From assembly GCF_900107275.1 (NCBI RefSeq), contig NZ_FNPI01000010.1, positions 117,871-181,870 of the forward strand: DNA of 64,000 nucleotides. Reading direction: 5' to 3'. Below, in pieces: positions 51,495 through 60,618 of the stretch. This DNA comes from Evansella caseinilytica (GTDB lineage Bacteria; Bacillota; Bacilli; Bacillales; Salisediminibacteriaceae). The translations under genes and the position numbers were made by a program. The notes under the pieces were generated by a model, which worked only from the letters and a program-made list of their open reading frames with translations, was not told the DNA's origin and did no database searches. The stretch's first letter is position 1. Each line of letters begins with the position of its first letter.

Positions 51495-51655
51495 TTATAA
51501 TAGCAGCAAAACAAGCATAAACTAAAAAAGACCGCAGGTGCTGTCACACCCACGGTCGATACAATAGTCGCCTCTCAAATGAGCGGCCGGCTCAATGGTT
51601 ATTGAAATAGACCAATCCCTGAAGCTCGTCAGGACTCAAGGAAGGTCTATTTCTT
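51495..51655 (+). ncRNA. Predicted antitoxin RNA of a type I toxin-antitoxin module
   Basis: An extended -10 promoter TGTTATAAT (TATAAT 51495-51500) fires rightward. The RNA from about 51507 contains the hairpin GACCG...CGGTC (about 51530-51557). It ends in a terminator pairing AAATAGACC (51605-51613) with GGTCTATTT (51644-51652), followed by CTTTTTG. Its 3' part runs antisense to the end of the toxin transcript. Boundaries are inferred. Confidence 0.65.
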
Positions 51656-51727
51656 TTTGTCTTGTGACAGCAATGCGATTAATGCACCAAAAGCTATCAT
51701 GAGCGATAGACTTTCAAATACTGTCAT
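51647..51727 (-). CDS. Holin-like type I toxin peptide, 26 aa
   Basis: The peptide starts MTVFESLSLMIAFGALIALL and ends SQDKKK. This matches the small putative holin-like toxins of Bacilli: MTVF/E start, one membrane helix and a Lys-rich tail. AAAGGGGGTGAGG precedes ATG 51727. A minus-strand extended -10 promoter TGGTATAAT (TATAAT = 51805-51800) lies about 75 bp upstream. The 3' end overlaps the convergent antitoxin RNA. Toxic activity is inferred from family resemblance. Confidence 0.75.
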   Translation of the reverse strand: MTVFESLSLMIAFGALIALLSQDKKK

Positions 51728-51836
51728 CAGCCTCACCCCCTTTCTTTCCGGGGATGAGCCGGACCACCCTTGAGGAGCCGATTCTATTGTACAAGGAATA
51801 TTATACCATAACACGCTCACTTTTTGAGGGTGTTGT

Positions 51837-52106
51837 CTATTAGAGCGTGTTCAAAAAGGCAATGGTTCCGCTCGATGCGCCCCAATTCCACCTAAATACA
51901 GCTCACGTCCTGCATCTGCGGTTACTCGATGCAAATTTACTCGATGAAGCCACATTCAGGTTGCATTTGTGAGCAACGGCGAAATGTCGTCATCCTGACT
52001 CCAGAAAACCACACACAGCCGGCCTGAAAAGAATGCATCGGCTCCACTCGTTGCTTCGTATTTTTTTTAAAAGATAAAAACCGATCTTTTTGAAAAAACA
52101 CTATTA
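51837..52106. mobile_element. MITE, 258 bp, with 6-bp target duplication CTATTA
   Basis: CTATTA flanks the element on both sides (51837-51842 and 52101-52106). The ends GAGCGTGTTCAAAAAGG and, reversed, TGTTTTTTCAAAAAGATCGG form related terminal inverted repeats. No transposase is encoded. Much of its left part recurs at 63882-64000, and its ends match the element at 56234-56388. Confidence 0.8.
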
Positions 52107-52153
52107 AAAATGCTTGTTCAAAAAGGTCGGAAAGAATCGAAAACAAAAAAGCA

Positions 52154-52182
52154 TTGACAAGACTCATACATAGTGATATTAT
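52154..52182 (+). promoter_or_regulatory. Promoter of the ABC-2 exporter operon
   Basis: TTGACA (52154-52159), 17-bp spacer, TATTAT (52177-52182). It lies just outside the right end of the MITE. Confidence 0.72.
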
Positions 52183-52215
52183 GAAAAACTTTCCTAAATG
52201 ATAGGAGTGATGCCA

Positions 52216-53193
52216 TTGATAGCAGTAGAAGGTTTAAGTAAATCCTTTAAGGTTGCCAAGCGTTCCACCGGGCTGCGTCAAGCAACGAAAGCGCTGTTTT
52301 TTCGGGAGCATACAACCGTCAACGCCCTGAATGATCTGTCCTTTTCCATTAACCCTGGCGAAATTGTCGGTTATATTGGTCCGAACGGCGCCGGAAAATC
52401 GACGACCATCAAAGTCATGAGTGGCATTTTGGTCCCCGATCGCGGCACCTGCACGATCATGGGATATACACCATGGAAGGACCGGGTGGCTTACGTGAAA
52501 AACATCGGCGTCGTTTTCGGACAGCGCTCACAGCTGTGGTGGGATGTTCCCGTGATCGATTCGTTTGAACTTCTCCGCGACATTTATAAAGTCCCGGATA
52601 AGGAGTACAAAGCAAATCTTGATTTGCTTATTGAAACGCTCGAGCTTTCAACGTTTATCAAACTACCTGTACGGCAATTAAGTTTAGGACAGCGGATGCG
52701 CTGTGAAATTGCCGCTTCTCTTCTTCATAGTCCGAAAATCTTGTTTTTGGACGAACCTACCATCGGACTGGATGCCGTGTCTAAAATCGCTGTCCGGAAG
52801 TTCATCAAAACCATTAACCTTGAAAAAGACGTTACCATCATCCTTACCACTCATGACATGTTTGATATTGAAGCACTTGCCGACCGGGTATTGTTAATTG
52901 GCAAAGGGAAGCTGCTGTATGACGGCAGGCTGAATGAATTGCGCAGCCGCTTCGGATCGCATAAGACGATTACAGTGGATTATCGTGTAATGGAGAAGCC
53001 GATTGCTATCTCCGGTGCGGAGTTACTTTCGTGGACGCCGGAACGCTGTGTCATGAGTGTCGATACAGGAAAGGTGACGGTTTCCGAAGTGATCACGCAG
53101 CTGTCCAATCAGGTAGATCTGCTGGATGTTGCCATCGAAGCACGCCCCATCGAAGAAATCATTGTTCAGTTGTATAAGGAGTATCAAATATGA
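52216..53193 (+). CDS. ABC-2 type transporter ATP-binding protein
   Basis: A 325-aa ATPase with Walker A GPNGAGKST, a degenerate signature LSLGQRMR, Walker B ILFLDEPT and a C-terminal extension of about 100 residues. TTG 52216 is preferred because AGGAGTG (52203-52209) is correctly spaced; ATG 52198 would have no ribosome binding site and ATG 52210 is too close. It belongs to the group paired with two DUF990-type permeases, which follow at once. The substrate is unknown; export of a lipid, peptide or drug is typical. Confidence 0.87.
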   Translation: MIAVEGLSKSFKVAKRSTGLRQATKALFFREHTTVNALNDLSFSINPGEIVGYIGPNGAGKSTTIKVMSGILVPDRGTCTIMGYTPWKDRVAYVKNIGVVFGQRSQLWWDVPVIDSFELLRDIYKVPDKEYKANLDLLIETLELSTFIKLPVRQLSLGQRMRCEIAASLLHSPKILFLDEPTIGLDAVSKIAVRKFIKTINLEKDVTIILTTHDMFDIEALADRVLLIGKGKLLYDGRLNELRSRFGSHKTITVDYRVMEKPIAISGAELLSWTPERCVMSVDTGKVTVSEVITQLSNQVDLLDVAIEARPIEEIIVQLYKEYQI

Positions 53194-54002
53194 GGATGAT
53201 GAAGCCTTATTTTTCCGTGTTAAAGCTGCGGCTGCTTCATGGAATGCAGTACAGGTCGGCTGCTTTGGCAGGAGTGGCAACGCAATTTTTTTGGGGCTTC
53301 ATGTACATTATGATTTTTGAAGCTTTTTACGATCAGGCGTTGCATAACCCGCCGATGTCGCTGAAGGAATTGATTACATATCTTTGGCTCCAGCAATCCT
53401 TCCTTGCGTTTATTATGCTTTGGTTCCGGGATAATGAGCTATTTGATTTAATCACAACGGGAAATATCGCCTATGAACTGTGCAGACCATGCGGCATTTA
53501 CGGATATTGGTATGCCAAGCTTCTTGCCCAGCGGTTGGCGAGTGCGCTGCTGCGCTGCTTTCCGATCCTGCTCGTTGCCTTTCTGTTACCGCAACCGTAC
53601 CGGATGACGCTTCCGCCCGACGCCCTGACCTTTCTATACTTTTGCGCAGCACTGATATTAGGATTGCTGCTGTTGACCGCGATTTCGATGTTCATTTATA
53701 TTTCGGTGTTTGTGACGTTGTCTCCGACAGGCTCTTTGCTTGTGTTCGGTGTGTTCGGTGAATTTTTTGCCGGCTTGGTCATCCCGCTTCCATTAATGCC
53801 GCCGTGGCTGCAGGAAATGACTTACCTGTTGCCGTTCCGGTTAACCGCAGATTTTCCCTTCAGGGTGTACTCGGGGCATATCCCGCATAACGAAGCGCTG
53901 GCGGGGATCGTTTTTCAGCTGTTGTGGCTTGCGGCCCTTGTCTTGCTTGGAAGATTGGCGTTGACCAAAGCGTTGACTAAAGTAGTCGTACAGGGAGGGT
54001 GA
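53190..54002 (+). CDS. ABC-2 transporter permease, DUF990-type (first)
   Basis: A 270-aa membrane protein with about six helices, matching the ABC-2 permease group PF06182 (YRSAALAGVATQFFWG near the N-terminus, LVIPLPLMPPWLQEMTYLLP near the C-terminus). It overlaps the ATPase gene by 4 bp (ATGA) and has AAGGAG upstream. Confidence 0.82.
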   Translation: MRMMKPYFSVLKLRLLHGMQYRSAALAGVATQFFWGFMYIMIFEAFYDQALHNPPMSLKELITYLWLQQSFLAFIMLWFRDNELFDLITTGNIAYELCRPCGIYGYWYAKLLAQRLASALLRCFPILLVAFLLPQPYRMTLPPDALTFLYFCAALILGLLLLTAISMFIYISVFVTLSPTGSLLVFGVFGEFFAGLVIPLPLMPPWLQEMTYLLPFRLTADFPFRVYSGHIPHNEALAGIVFQLLWLAALVLLGRLALTKALTKVVVQGG

Positions 54003-54008
54003 CAGCCG

Positions 54009-54791
54009 ATGAATCTCTATTTTAACTATCTGCTTATTTTATTCAAATCGCAAATGCAATACCGGACATCGTTCTGGCTGTTGACGGCCGGACAATTTTT
54101 GGTGCCGTTTTCGCTGTTTGCCGGCCTGTATTTTTTGTTTGAGCGTTTCGGACAGATCAGGGGCTGGGATTTTTTCGAGGTGGCGCTTTGCTTTGCTGTC
54201 ATCCACATGGCTTTTGCCGTCAGCGAATGCTTTGCCCGTGGCTTCGATACGTTTTCCAGCCTTGTAAGAACGGGGGACTTTGACCGGTTGCTTGTCCGTC
54301 CCCGCAGTACTTTTCTTCAAGTGCTCGGCTCAAAATTTGAGTTTACACGATTCGGAAGGCTGTTCCAAAGCATCATCGTGCTGGTGTGGGCGTTGAGCAG
54401 TCTGTCCATTGAATGGAGCGTTATCAAAGTGATGACGCTGTTCCTGATGGTCGTCAGCGGTGTGTTTATTTTTACGGGCATATTCATGCTTGCAGCCACG
54501 CTGTGCTTTTGGACGATTCAAGGATTGGAAGTAGTCAATATTTTTACCGACGGCGGTAGAGAAATGGCGCAATACCCGTTAAATATCTATCAGAAGTGGG
54601 TGACCCGCTTCTTTACCTTTGTCATTCCGTTCGGCACGGTCAATTACTTACCGCTGATGTATCTTCTCGGGAAAAGTGAAGGGAACGAGCTCCTATATAT
54701 GCTGACCCCGGCCGCGGGCATCGTTTTTATTCTGCCTTGCCTGCTTGTATGGAATCTTGGTGTCCGGCACTATCGCTCGACGGGATCATAA
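54009..54791 (+). CDS. ABC-2 transporter permease, DUF990-type (second)
   Basis: A 260-aa membrane protein of the same group (YRTSFWLLTAGQFLVPFSLF; a conserved VNYLPLMYLLGK region). It starts 6 bp after the first permease, with GGGAGGG as ribosome binding site. The two permeases probably form a heterodimer over the ATPase. The 54792-54996 gap contains only decayed repeat-like sequence. Confidence 0.82.
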   Translation: MNLYFNYLLILFKSQMQYRTSFWLLTAGQFLVPFSLFAGLYFLFERFGQIRGWDFFEVALCFAVIHMAFAVSECFARGFDTFSSLVRTGDFDRLLVRPRSTFLQVLGSKFEFTRFGRLFQSIIVLVWALSSLSIEWSVIKVMTLFLMVVSGVFIFTGIFMLAATLCFWTIQGLEVVNIFTDGGREMAQYPLNIYQKWVTRFFTFVIPFGTVNYLPLMYLLGKSEGNELLYMLTPAAGIVFILPCLLVWNLGVRHYRSTGS

Positions 54792-54996
54792 GGGCGCGGC
54801 GGCTCCAAAAGTTGTTTACCCTTTTTTGAACCTGCCAAAAAGGAGCGTGCTGTTTTCATTGCTGTCTTTTTCGCGGGTATCGTTTGGATAACATAACCGC
54901 GGAAGAGACATGGAGTGAAGCTGATACCTCCTATTTATCGCTGCTGTTAAAAAACACGGCGAAACAGATGTTTTTGCTGTTATTTATACCTTTTGG

Positions 54997-55025
54997 TTGA
55001 AAAAGTAGTTGTTCTGGATTAAAAT
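54997..55025 (+). promoter_or_regulatory. Promoter of sodA
   Basis: TTGAAA (54997-55002), 17-bp spacer, TAAAAT (55020-55025), 41 bp before the start codon. Confidence 0.68.
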
Positions 55026-55065
55026 ATAACTGTAGCAAAAATTACATATTCGGGAGGAATACGAC

Positions 55066-55680
55066 ATGCCAAAATATGAATTGCCAGCATTACCGTATGA
55101 ATTCAACGCACTTGAGCCTCATATTGATGAGCAAACGATGATGATTCACCATGATCGTCACCATGCCACTTATGTCAATAATTTAAACGCGGCATTGGAA
55201 GGAAACAATAGTCTTGCGGAAAAAAGCATTGAAGCGCTCATTGCCGACCTTAATGCCGTGCCTGAAAACATCCGTACAGCAGTGCGCAACAACGGAGGCG
55301 GCCACGCTAACCACAGCTTATTCTGGAAGCTGCTGTCTCCAAACGGGGGCGGGGAGCCTAGCGGGGAAATCGCTGATGCAATCAATCAAGCTTTCGGCAG
55401 CTATGATAAATTTAAAGCGGAGTTTGCTAAAGCTGCTGCTGGTCGTTTTGGATCAGGCTGGGCCTGGCTCGTTGTCGACAATGGCAAGCTGGCAATCACA
55501 AGCACACCAAATCAGGACAGCCCATTAATGGAAGGCAAAAAGCCGGTTTTAGGTCTCGATGTTTGGGAGCATGCCTATTATCTGAAGTATCAAAACAAGC
55601 GTCCTGATTATGTGGCTGCTTTCTTTAATGTCATCAACTGGGATGAGGTTAACAGCCTTTACCGTGCGGCAAAAGCATAA
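55066..55680 (+). CDS. sodA: Superoxide dismutase, Mn/Fe type
   Basis: Converts superoxide to hydrogen peroxide and oxygen in the cytoplasm. The 204-aa protein has the four metal ligands in [16 protein letters not shown] and [13 protein letters not shown]. The residues [16 protein letters not shown] and FGSGWAWLV fit the manganese enzyme of Bacillus. GGGAGG precedes ATG 55066. It is a single-gene unit with its own promoter and a long hairpin downstream. Confidence 0.97.
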   Translation: MPKYELPALPYEFNALEPHIDEQTMMIHHDRHHATYVNNLNAALEGNNSLAEKSIEALIADLNAVPENIRTAVRNNGGGHANHSLFWKLLSPNGGGEPSGEIADAINQAFGSYDKFKAEFAKAAAGRFGSGWAWLVVDNGKLAITSTPNQDSPLMEGKKPVLGLDVWEHAYYLKYQNKRPDYVAAFFNVINWDEVNSLYRAAKA

Positions 55681-55757
55681 ATGCCATCGGAACGGAAAAA
55701 AAGCAAACGGTAGCAGGTAAATACAACTGCTGAATAACCGCTGTGCACGATAGGAAC

Positions 55758-55811
55758 AACACAAAACGGCCTTTTTAAGCTTTACGGAGCTTGGAAAGGT
55801 TGTTTTGTGTT
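55758..55811 (+). terminator. Long imperfect hairpin after sodA
   Basis: AACACAAAACGGCCTTTTTA and AGGTTGTTTTGTGTT are the outer parts of a roughly 24-bp imperfect stem with a short loop. It lacks a downstream T-run but is the only terminator candidate for sodA. Confidence 0.5.
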
Positions 55812-55907
55812 AAGGTTGTGAAAACGCACTTAGATGCTTCTGTGATCCTTTTGCAAAAATCCCAATCTCCTTGTGAAAGAAAAATCAACGTCATTGGAGG
55901 AATAACC

Positions 55908-57028
55908 GTGGAGCAGAATTCTTTCATCACTGAGCCGTTATATCCCAATGTGAGCAGCTTTGCCTGGGAAGAACAGCTGTTTAATACACGCTACTTAAGA
56001 AGGTTAAAGCATCTCGCTCACTTTTGTGCCGGGTCGTTAATTACGCCCGTTGTCCATTCCAGATTTGAACATACTGTTGGCGTTTGGAAGCTGGCTGCTT
56101 ACTACTTTCCAAATGATAAACTCGTAAGAGCGGCAGCAATATTACATGACATCGGGCATTTACCGTTCTCCCACGCGGTTGAAAAAACGTTGGGATACAA
56201 TCACCATCAATTGACGGAAAAATATATTAATAGAGGAAGGTCAAAAAGTGCGGGAAACAGCGCCTGCGAATCTCATCGTTGCGTCGTCTCTGTGCTGCTC
56301 ACGTACGTCCCGTGTACGCTGCGCTGCTCGAGCCTGCCGCGCCTCGATCTTCTTGCCGCTGTTATGTCCTCCTTTTTGGAACACACAATAATAGTTCTGA
56401 AATTGAAAGCATTCTAAGTGGAATTGGTCTTACTTCCGGGGAGATTGTCACGTTTTTGAACGGTCAAAATCAGTTAACCGGTACAGAAGAGGTGACTGGC
56501 TTAGACCATTTGGACAGCTTTTTTCGCGACACCTATATGAATGGCAATATAGAAAGATTGCCGAAAGATCTGCTTTGCACTATTTACTGCAGTGAAGAGG
56601 GGATAGCAACTGATTATGAGACAGGCTGCTACTTACTAAAGCTTATTTATGAAGATCATCAACTGTTTTTATCCCCTCCATTACTTGCCGCAGATCGAAT
56701 TTTGGCTGAGGCAATAAGCAGGCATTTCGGTGATGATAATCATCTGGATCTGACTTTTTTAACTGATTACGAATTATTAAGTATTTTGGGAAAATCCAAT
56801 AAGAAGCAAGTGGTGGCATTGGTAGAATTGTTAACGCAACCCCCGGAGCAAATTCATGTAAGTTCAACCATTTCCGGCGATGGAATCCTTTTAGGAGCAA
56901 GAAAAATTTACAACAAAACTCCTCTATATTGTGGGCAACCTTTCAGCAGAATGCTGGATGGGCAAACGATGTTAGCAAAATTAAAGGGATTGGAAAAAAA
57001 TTATGAATTAATATTAACCATAAGTTAA
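55908..57028 (+). pseudogene. HD-domain phosphohydrolase gene interrupted by a MITE
   Basis: GTG 55908 follows GGAGG. The first part encodes an HD domain: RFEHTVGVWKLA, then AAAILHDIGHLPFSHAVE, metal-binding His/Asp typical of dNTP triphosphohydrolase-like proteins. After EKYIN the frame runs into foreign sequence. Removing 161 bp (155-bp insert plus one 6-bp target copy) restores an open frame reading LTEKYINSSEIESILSGIG and a 319-aa protein to 57028. The broken gene probably yields only a truncated HD domain of about 110 native residues. Insertion must be recent because no other damage is visible. Confidence 0.88.
56234..56388. mobile_element. MITE, 155 bp, inside the HD-domain gene
   Basis: Flanked by the direct repeat TAATAG (56228-56233 and 56389-56394). 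Ends: AGGAAGGTCAAAAAGTGCGG and CCTTTTTGGAACACACAA, matching the ends of the 51.8-kb element when that one is read on the other strand. Non-coding. Confidence 0.88.
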
Positions 57029-57040
57029 GGAATCACGATA

Positions 57041-57124
57041 GACGGAAAGAATCGATAAAACGACGGGAAAAATCGTTAAATTGACGGAATCCCTGTTCAA
57101 AACGGCGGGAAAATGGTCGCCTTC
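57041..57124. repeat. 21-bp tandem repeat, 4 units
   Basis: The core GACGG(G/A)AA starts at 57041, 57062, 57083 and 57104 (GGCGGG), exactly 21 bp apart. Same period and core as the array after smpB. Located just after the stop codon of the HD gene. Confidence 0.7.
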
Positions 57125-57160
57125 GAAGGAATTGCTGGTTTGGGACGAATGCTTAGCCAT

Positions 57161-57793
57161 TTAAAACTTAATGCAAAACCGGCAATGGTCATCTCCGTCG
57201 GACTTGCAGCTTGTTCTGCTGATATGCTCCGCCTTCAGTACGTTCTTCAGCAGCTGTGTTTCACAGTTGCAAGCAATTTGAAAATCCTTGGCAATTGCTA
57301 AAATTGGGCAGTTATGCTCAACCAGCTCAAATGTATCATCAGCTATCTGCCTCGCTGTCGCCATATAGCCCTTCTCATTTTGGATCGTTACAATTTCTGT
57401 TATTTTTCCGGCAGCCGATTTTTTGGCCGAAGTACGGGTTGAATATTCCTTCGTCAGCCGCTGTTCCCGCTTTTTGAACAAAGCATGTACCGATTCTTCT
57501 CCATGTAAATCATTGATATCATGCAAAAATTCAACCGTTATCCCTTCGTAATTTTTTGGGAACAACCGCTCTCCTTTTTCCGTTAAAGAATAGATTTGCA
57601 GCGGCCGACCCATCGGCTGCTTGATTTCCTTTGCATAAACGAGCGCGTCTTTTTCGAGTATGCTGAGATGCTTTCTTACAGCCATGTGAGTGATGTTTAA
57701 GCGACCGGTCAGCTCTTTCACCGTCATTTTCACTTCTATTTTTAGCAATTCAAGAATTCTGTCCTTCGTCGTTGCAGTTGTTTTTTCCGCCAT
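57161..57793 (-). CDS. SufR-like HTH regulator with C-terminal cysteine cluster
   Basis: A 210-aa protein. Winged helix-turn-helix at about 10-75 (KDRILELLKIEVKMTVKELT, ITHMAVRKHLSILEKD, GRPLQIYSLTEKGERLFP). The C-terminal region has cysteines 162, 175, 177, 196, 204 and 207 (NCPILAIA, CNCETQLL, CKSDGDDHCRFC). SufR and related DeoR/ArsR-type regulators ligate an Fe-S cluster with such cysteines, the C-x12-C spacing at 162/175 being shared. Iron, redox or Fe-S sensing is therefore likely. Targets are not evident; no suf genes are nearby. Its stop lies about 40 bp after the 21-bp repeats. Confidence 0.75.
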   Translation of the reverse strand: MAEKTTATTKDRILELLKIEVKMTVKELTGRLNITHMAVRKHLSILEKDALVYAKEIKQPMGRPLQIYSLTEKGERLFPKNYEGITVEFLHDINDLHGEESVHALFKKREQRLTKEYSTRTSAKKSAAGKITEIVTIQNEKGYMATARQIADDTFELVEHNCPILAIAKDFQIACNCETQLLKNVLKAEHISRTSCKSDGDDHCRFCIKF

Positions 57794-58301
57794 GGAACCT
57801 CTGTCCTTCCTGCCTTTGAAGTTAACGCTTCATCGATATATAGAATAAAAGGGTGTAAAAATAAATTTTGCCCTACTACAATTTTTTTGCGCTAGGGTTA
57901 TTGTTATTATACTATAAAGTATAAAAAAGTAAAGGGACATGACTAGGAATACAGAATAAGAGTGGAAAAACTTACATCTGCCTTTTCCTAACGAAAACAT
58001 TTATGATAATACAAGAGAACAAAGAGGAGACTGTTCAAGCAATTAGTGGTAGATCGATATGAAGGAACTATTTAATTTTTGTGAGTATAGACCGATAATA
58101 GATGAAGAGGGGTTATTGTTTTTAGGGAAAAAGACCTATATAATTTGAGTTGTTTTGCTGTTTCCCGCAGTTTTTGAACTTCCTCTTAAAGTGTTTGTTG
58201 CCTTATTTACAAGAATAAATTTAGAAAGCGTTTGATTTGTTATTAACTTTTATCAAATATGTTGATGCCATATTTGGGAAAAAATGAGGGGGCAATTGAA
58301 G
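57794..58301. other. Intergenic region with palindrome near the SufR-like gene
   Basis: TATACT (57908-57913) and AGTATA (57918-57923) form an inverted repeat overlapping possible -10 sequences on both strands, a candidate autoregulatory site. A 29-codon frame from ATG 58061 has no ribosome binding site and is not called. Otherwise AT-rich with no gene. Confidence 0.4.
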
Positions 58302-59606
58302 ATGAAGTTTGTTTCAAAGCTAAAAGTAAGCACAAAAATGAATATACTTGTAATGGCAATTTTTGTTATCTTTGCTGTTGCGCTAGCTGTCATTTTTCAG
58401 CTGCAAGTAAGCAGTGCTTTGCAGGATGCCGGGGTCGCAGGCGGAACAATGACCTCGATCATGCTGACGTTTTACATCACTGTAGGTGTTTTTCTTGTTG
58501 CGGCGTTTGTCCTTGTCACGCTGTTTATGAAAAAGATGTCGAAAAGGCTGAACAATTTAAAGCTTGTGCTTGACAAGGCGGGGCAAGGAGATTTTACCGT
58601 CACCGTCAATGACAACAGCGGCGATGAAATCGGCGCTCTGGCCGAAAGCACCAATCTGATGAAAAACTGTTTCCGCGGGCTGATCCTGTCGATGGTCGAA
58701 GTGTCCGAACAGGTGGCTGCGTCCGCGCAACAACTAACGGCCAGCGCTGAAGAAACAAGCCAGGCAACAGAAACCATCTCTGAAACGATTTCAGGTATCG
58801 CGTCTGCTGCTGAGCAACAGAAGCATGCTTCCCAGGACAACAATCAGTCGGTCACCGAAGTCACGGCAGGTGTGGAACAAATTGCCGGCAATATGATGGC
58901 GGTTAGTGACTCCGTTTCACAAATGTCAGAGAAAGCGGAGCAAGGAAACACCGTCATCAAAAAAGCAATTGAGCAAATGCAGATGATTCATAAAAACACG
59001 AATGAAACGGCAGAGGTTGTTGAAAACCTCGGCGAAAAATCAGAAAAAATTAACAATATTCTTTCCTTAATTACCGATGTTGCAGAACAAACGAATCTGC
59101 TTGCGCTGAATGCGGCAATTGAAGCTGCAAGAGCTGGAGAACACGGAAAAGGGTTTGCCGTTGTAGCTGATGAAGTTCGAAAGCTGGCGGAACAATCCGG
59201 TGAATCGGCCAATAAAATCGGCGAGTTGATTCTTGATATTGACAATGAGATCAAGCAATCCGTGGCTTCTATGGGAGAAGGGCGGGTTTCTGTCGGCAGG
59301 GGTATCGAACTTGTGGATGAGGCGGGAGATACTTTTGCAAGCATCTCATCGGCCATCGGCAGCGTGGATACGCAAGTACAGGAAGTTTCCGCTGCGGTAC
59401 AGCAAATATCAGCAACGGCGGAAGTGATGGCTTCTTCCATTAGAGAATCGGGCAAAGCCGCTGAAATGTCGGCAGCAAGTATGCAGGATACTTCTTCTTC
59501 CGTGGAAGAGCAAAACGCTTCCATGCAGGAAATTACTTCTTCTGCGGAAACACTCAGTAAGATGGCGGAAGAATTACAGCAAATTATTAAGTCCTTCCAA
59601 GTATAA
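58302..59606 (+). CDS. Methyl-accepting chemotaxis protein without external sensor domain
   Basis: A 434-aa chemoreceptor. Two membrane helices (about 14-35 and 52-77) are joined by only about 15 external residues, so there is no periplasmic-type ligand domain. A HAMP domain (about 80-130, [24 protein letters not shown]) and a full signalling domain follow with tip [23 protein letters not shown] 58302 is used with GAGGGGG at 58286-58292; ATG 58284 lies before that site. Input may be membrane, cytoplasmic or from a partner protein. Confidence 0.9.
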   Translation: MKFVSKLKVSTKMNILVMAIFVIFAVALAVIFQLQVSSALQDAGVAGGTMTSIMLTFYITVGVFLVAAFVLVTLFMKKMSKRLNNLKLVLDKAGQGDFTVTVNDNSGDEIGALAESTNLMKNCFRGLILSMVEVSEQVAASAQQLTASAEETSQATETISETISGIASAAEQQKHASQDNNQSVTEVTAGVEQIAGNMMAVSDSVSQMSEKAEQGNTVIKKAIEQMQMIHKNTNETAEVVENLGEKSEKINNILSLITDVAEQTNLLALNAAIEAARAGEHGKGFAVVADEVRKLAEQSGESANKIGELILDIDNEIKQSVASMGEGRVSVGRGIELVDEAGDTFASISSAIGSVDTQVQEVSAAVQQISATAEVMASSIRESGKAAEMSAASMQDTSSSVEEQNASMQEITSSAETLSKMAEELQQIIKSFQV

Positions 59607-59660
59607 CTTTCGTTTGCGGCGGGAAATGCAAATCCGCGGATGCATCGACTTGTCATTCTA

Positions 59661-59708
59661 AAGGGTTTCTTACAAAGAGGTTTTGCCTTTTTGAGAAGCC
59701 CTTTTTAT
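59661..59708 (+). terminator. Terminator after the chemoreceptor gene
   Basis: AAGGGTTTCT (59661-59670) pairs with AGAAGCCCTT (59694-59703) with one wobble, followed by TTTTAT. The following stretch 59709-59980 has no gene. Confidence 0.7.
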
Positions 59709-59980
59709 GTTGAACAACAATGTTGAAGAAAAGATCCTTAAATAAACTATGATAGCATTGAGTCATCGTGCATTTTTACAGACATATCAATAACAATTAG
59801 TTATCCATTTCAATAAGAAACGAGTATTTTTTATTATGGCCGAAATCAATTACCATTTGAAGTGGGGCCGCGATCTCATGGGGGTGCCGCATACAGGAAA
59901 AAGGGGCGATGAGAAGGAACGAATGGCAGGTGGATCGCGTTCCATGTGTGAAATATCATGCTCAGCAGGGGGGAGATAGA

Positions 59981-60358
59981 ATGGGATTTTCTTTTAAAAC
60001 CATTGACCATGTGCAACTAGCAGCGCCAGAGGGTTCGGAAAGCCGGGCGAAAAATTTCTTTACCGGAGTTTTAGGCCTGGAAGAGCTGGAAAAGCCGCCG
60101 GCATTAAGAAAGCGGGGAGGGGTTTGGTTCAGATGTGGCAGCACACAAATTCATATTGGGATTGAGGAGCCGTTTTCACCGGCGAAAAAAGCGCATCCTG
60201 CCTTTGAAGTGGAAAATATTATAGATTTAAAAAAACATTTGACGAAAAGCGGGATTACGTACATCGAGGACGATCTTCTTCCTGGCGCCGACAGAATTTA
60301 TGTTTATGATCCGTTCGGGAACAGAATGGAATTGTTGGAGTGGCGAAAGTCAACCTGA
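59981..60358 (+). CDS. VOC-superfamily (glyoxalase/bleomycin-resistance-like) protein
   Basis: A 125-aa single-domain protein: IDHVQLAAPEGSESRAKNFF (beta-alpha start of the first module), GSTQIHIGIEE, FEVENIIDLKKHL and IYVYDPFGNRMELLEW (second module with metal-ligand Glu). Metal ligands His, His and Glu appear in the expected places. ATG 59981 follows GGGGGAG; the longer frame upstream is rejected. VOC proteins include glyoxalases, dioxygenases and resistance proteins; the substrate is unknown. Confidence 0.82.
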   Translation: MGFSFKTIDHVQLAAPEGSESRAKNFFTGVLGLEELEKPPALRKRGGVWFRCGSTQIHIGIEEPFSPAKKAHPAFEVENIIDLKKHLTKSGITYIEDDLLPGADRIYVYDPFGNRMELLEWRKST

Positions 60359-60480
60359 TTGGTCAGCTTTCCTTGCTGTAAACGGTTATTTTAATGGGGA
60401 GGCGGAGTTCGCTAAAGTATTTGTTTGTTTTTCCTTGATACTGAAATATTGCTGACAACAACAGAAACCACTGTCCTTTT

Positions 60481-60518
60481 TTGAAAGTGTTGAATAAAAA
60501 TACATAATGATGTATTAT
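60481..60518 (+). promoter_or_regulatory. Overlapping promoters with palindrome upstream of the transglutaminase-like gene
   Basis: TTGAAA (60481-60486)-N16-CATAAT (60503-60508) and TTGAAT (60490-60495)-N17-TATTAT (60513-60518) both fit SigA. The palindrome AATACAT-AATG-ATGTATT (60499-60516) overlaps both -10 boxes and could be an operator. The remaining gap (60359-60618) is empty. Confidence 0.5.
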
Positions 60519-60618
60519 TATGATATTGATGCAGTATGGTTGCTGGATGACAGTGGCTTGTGTTTGCTGATGAAGCGGCTTTTAGAGTCTGTTTAGCAAG
60601 CTGGAGGAGCAAAAAAAC

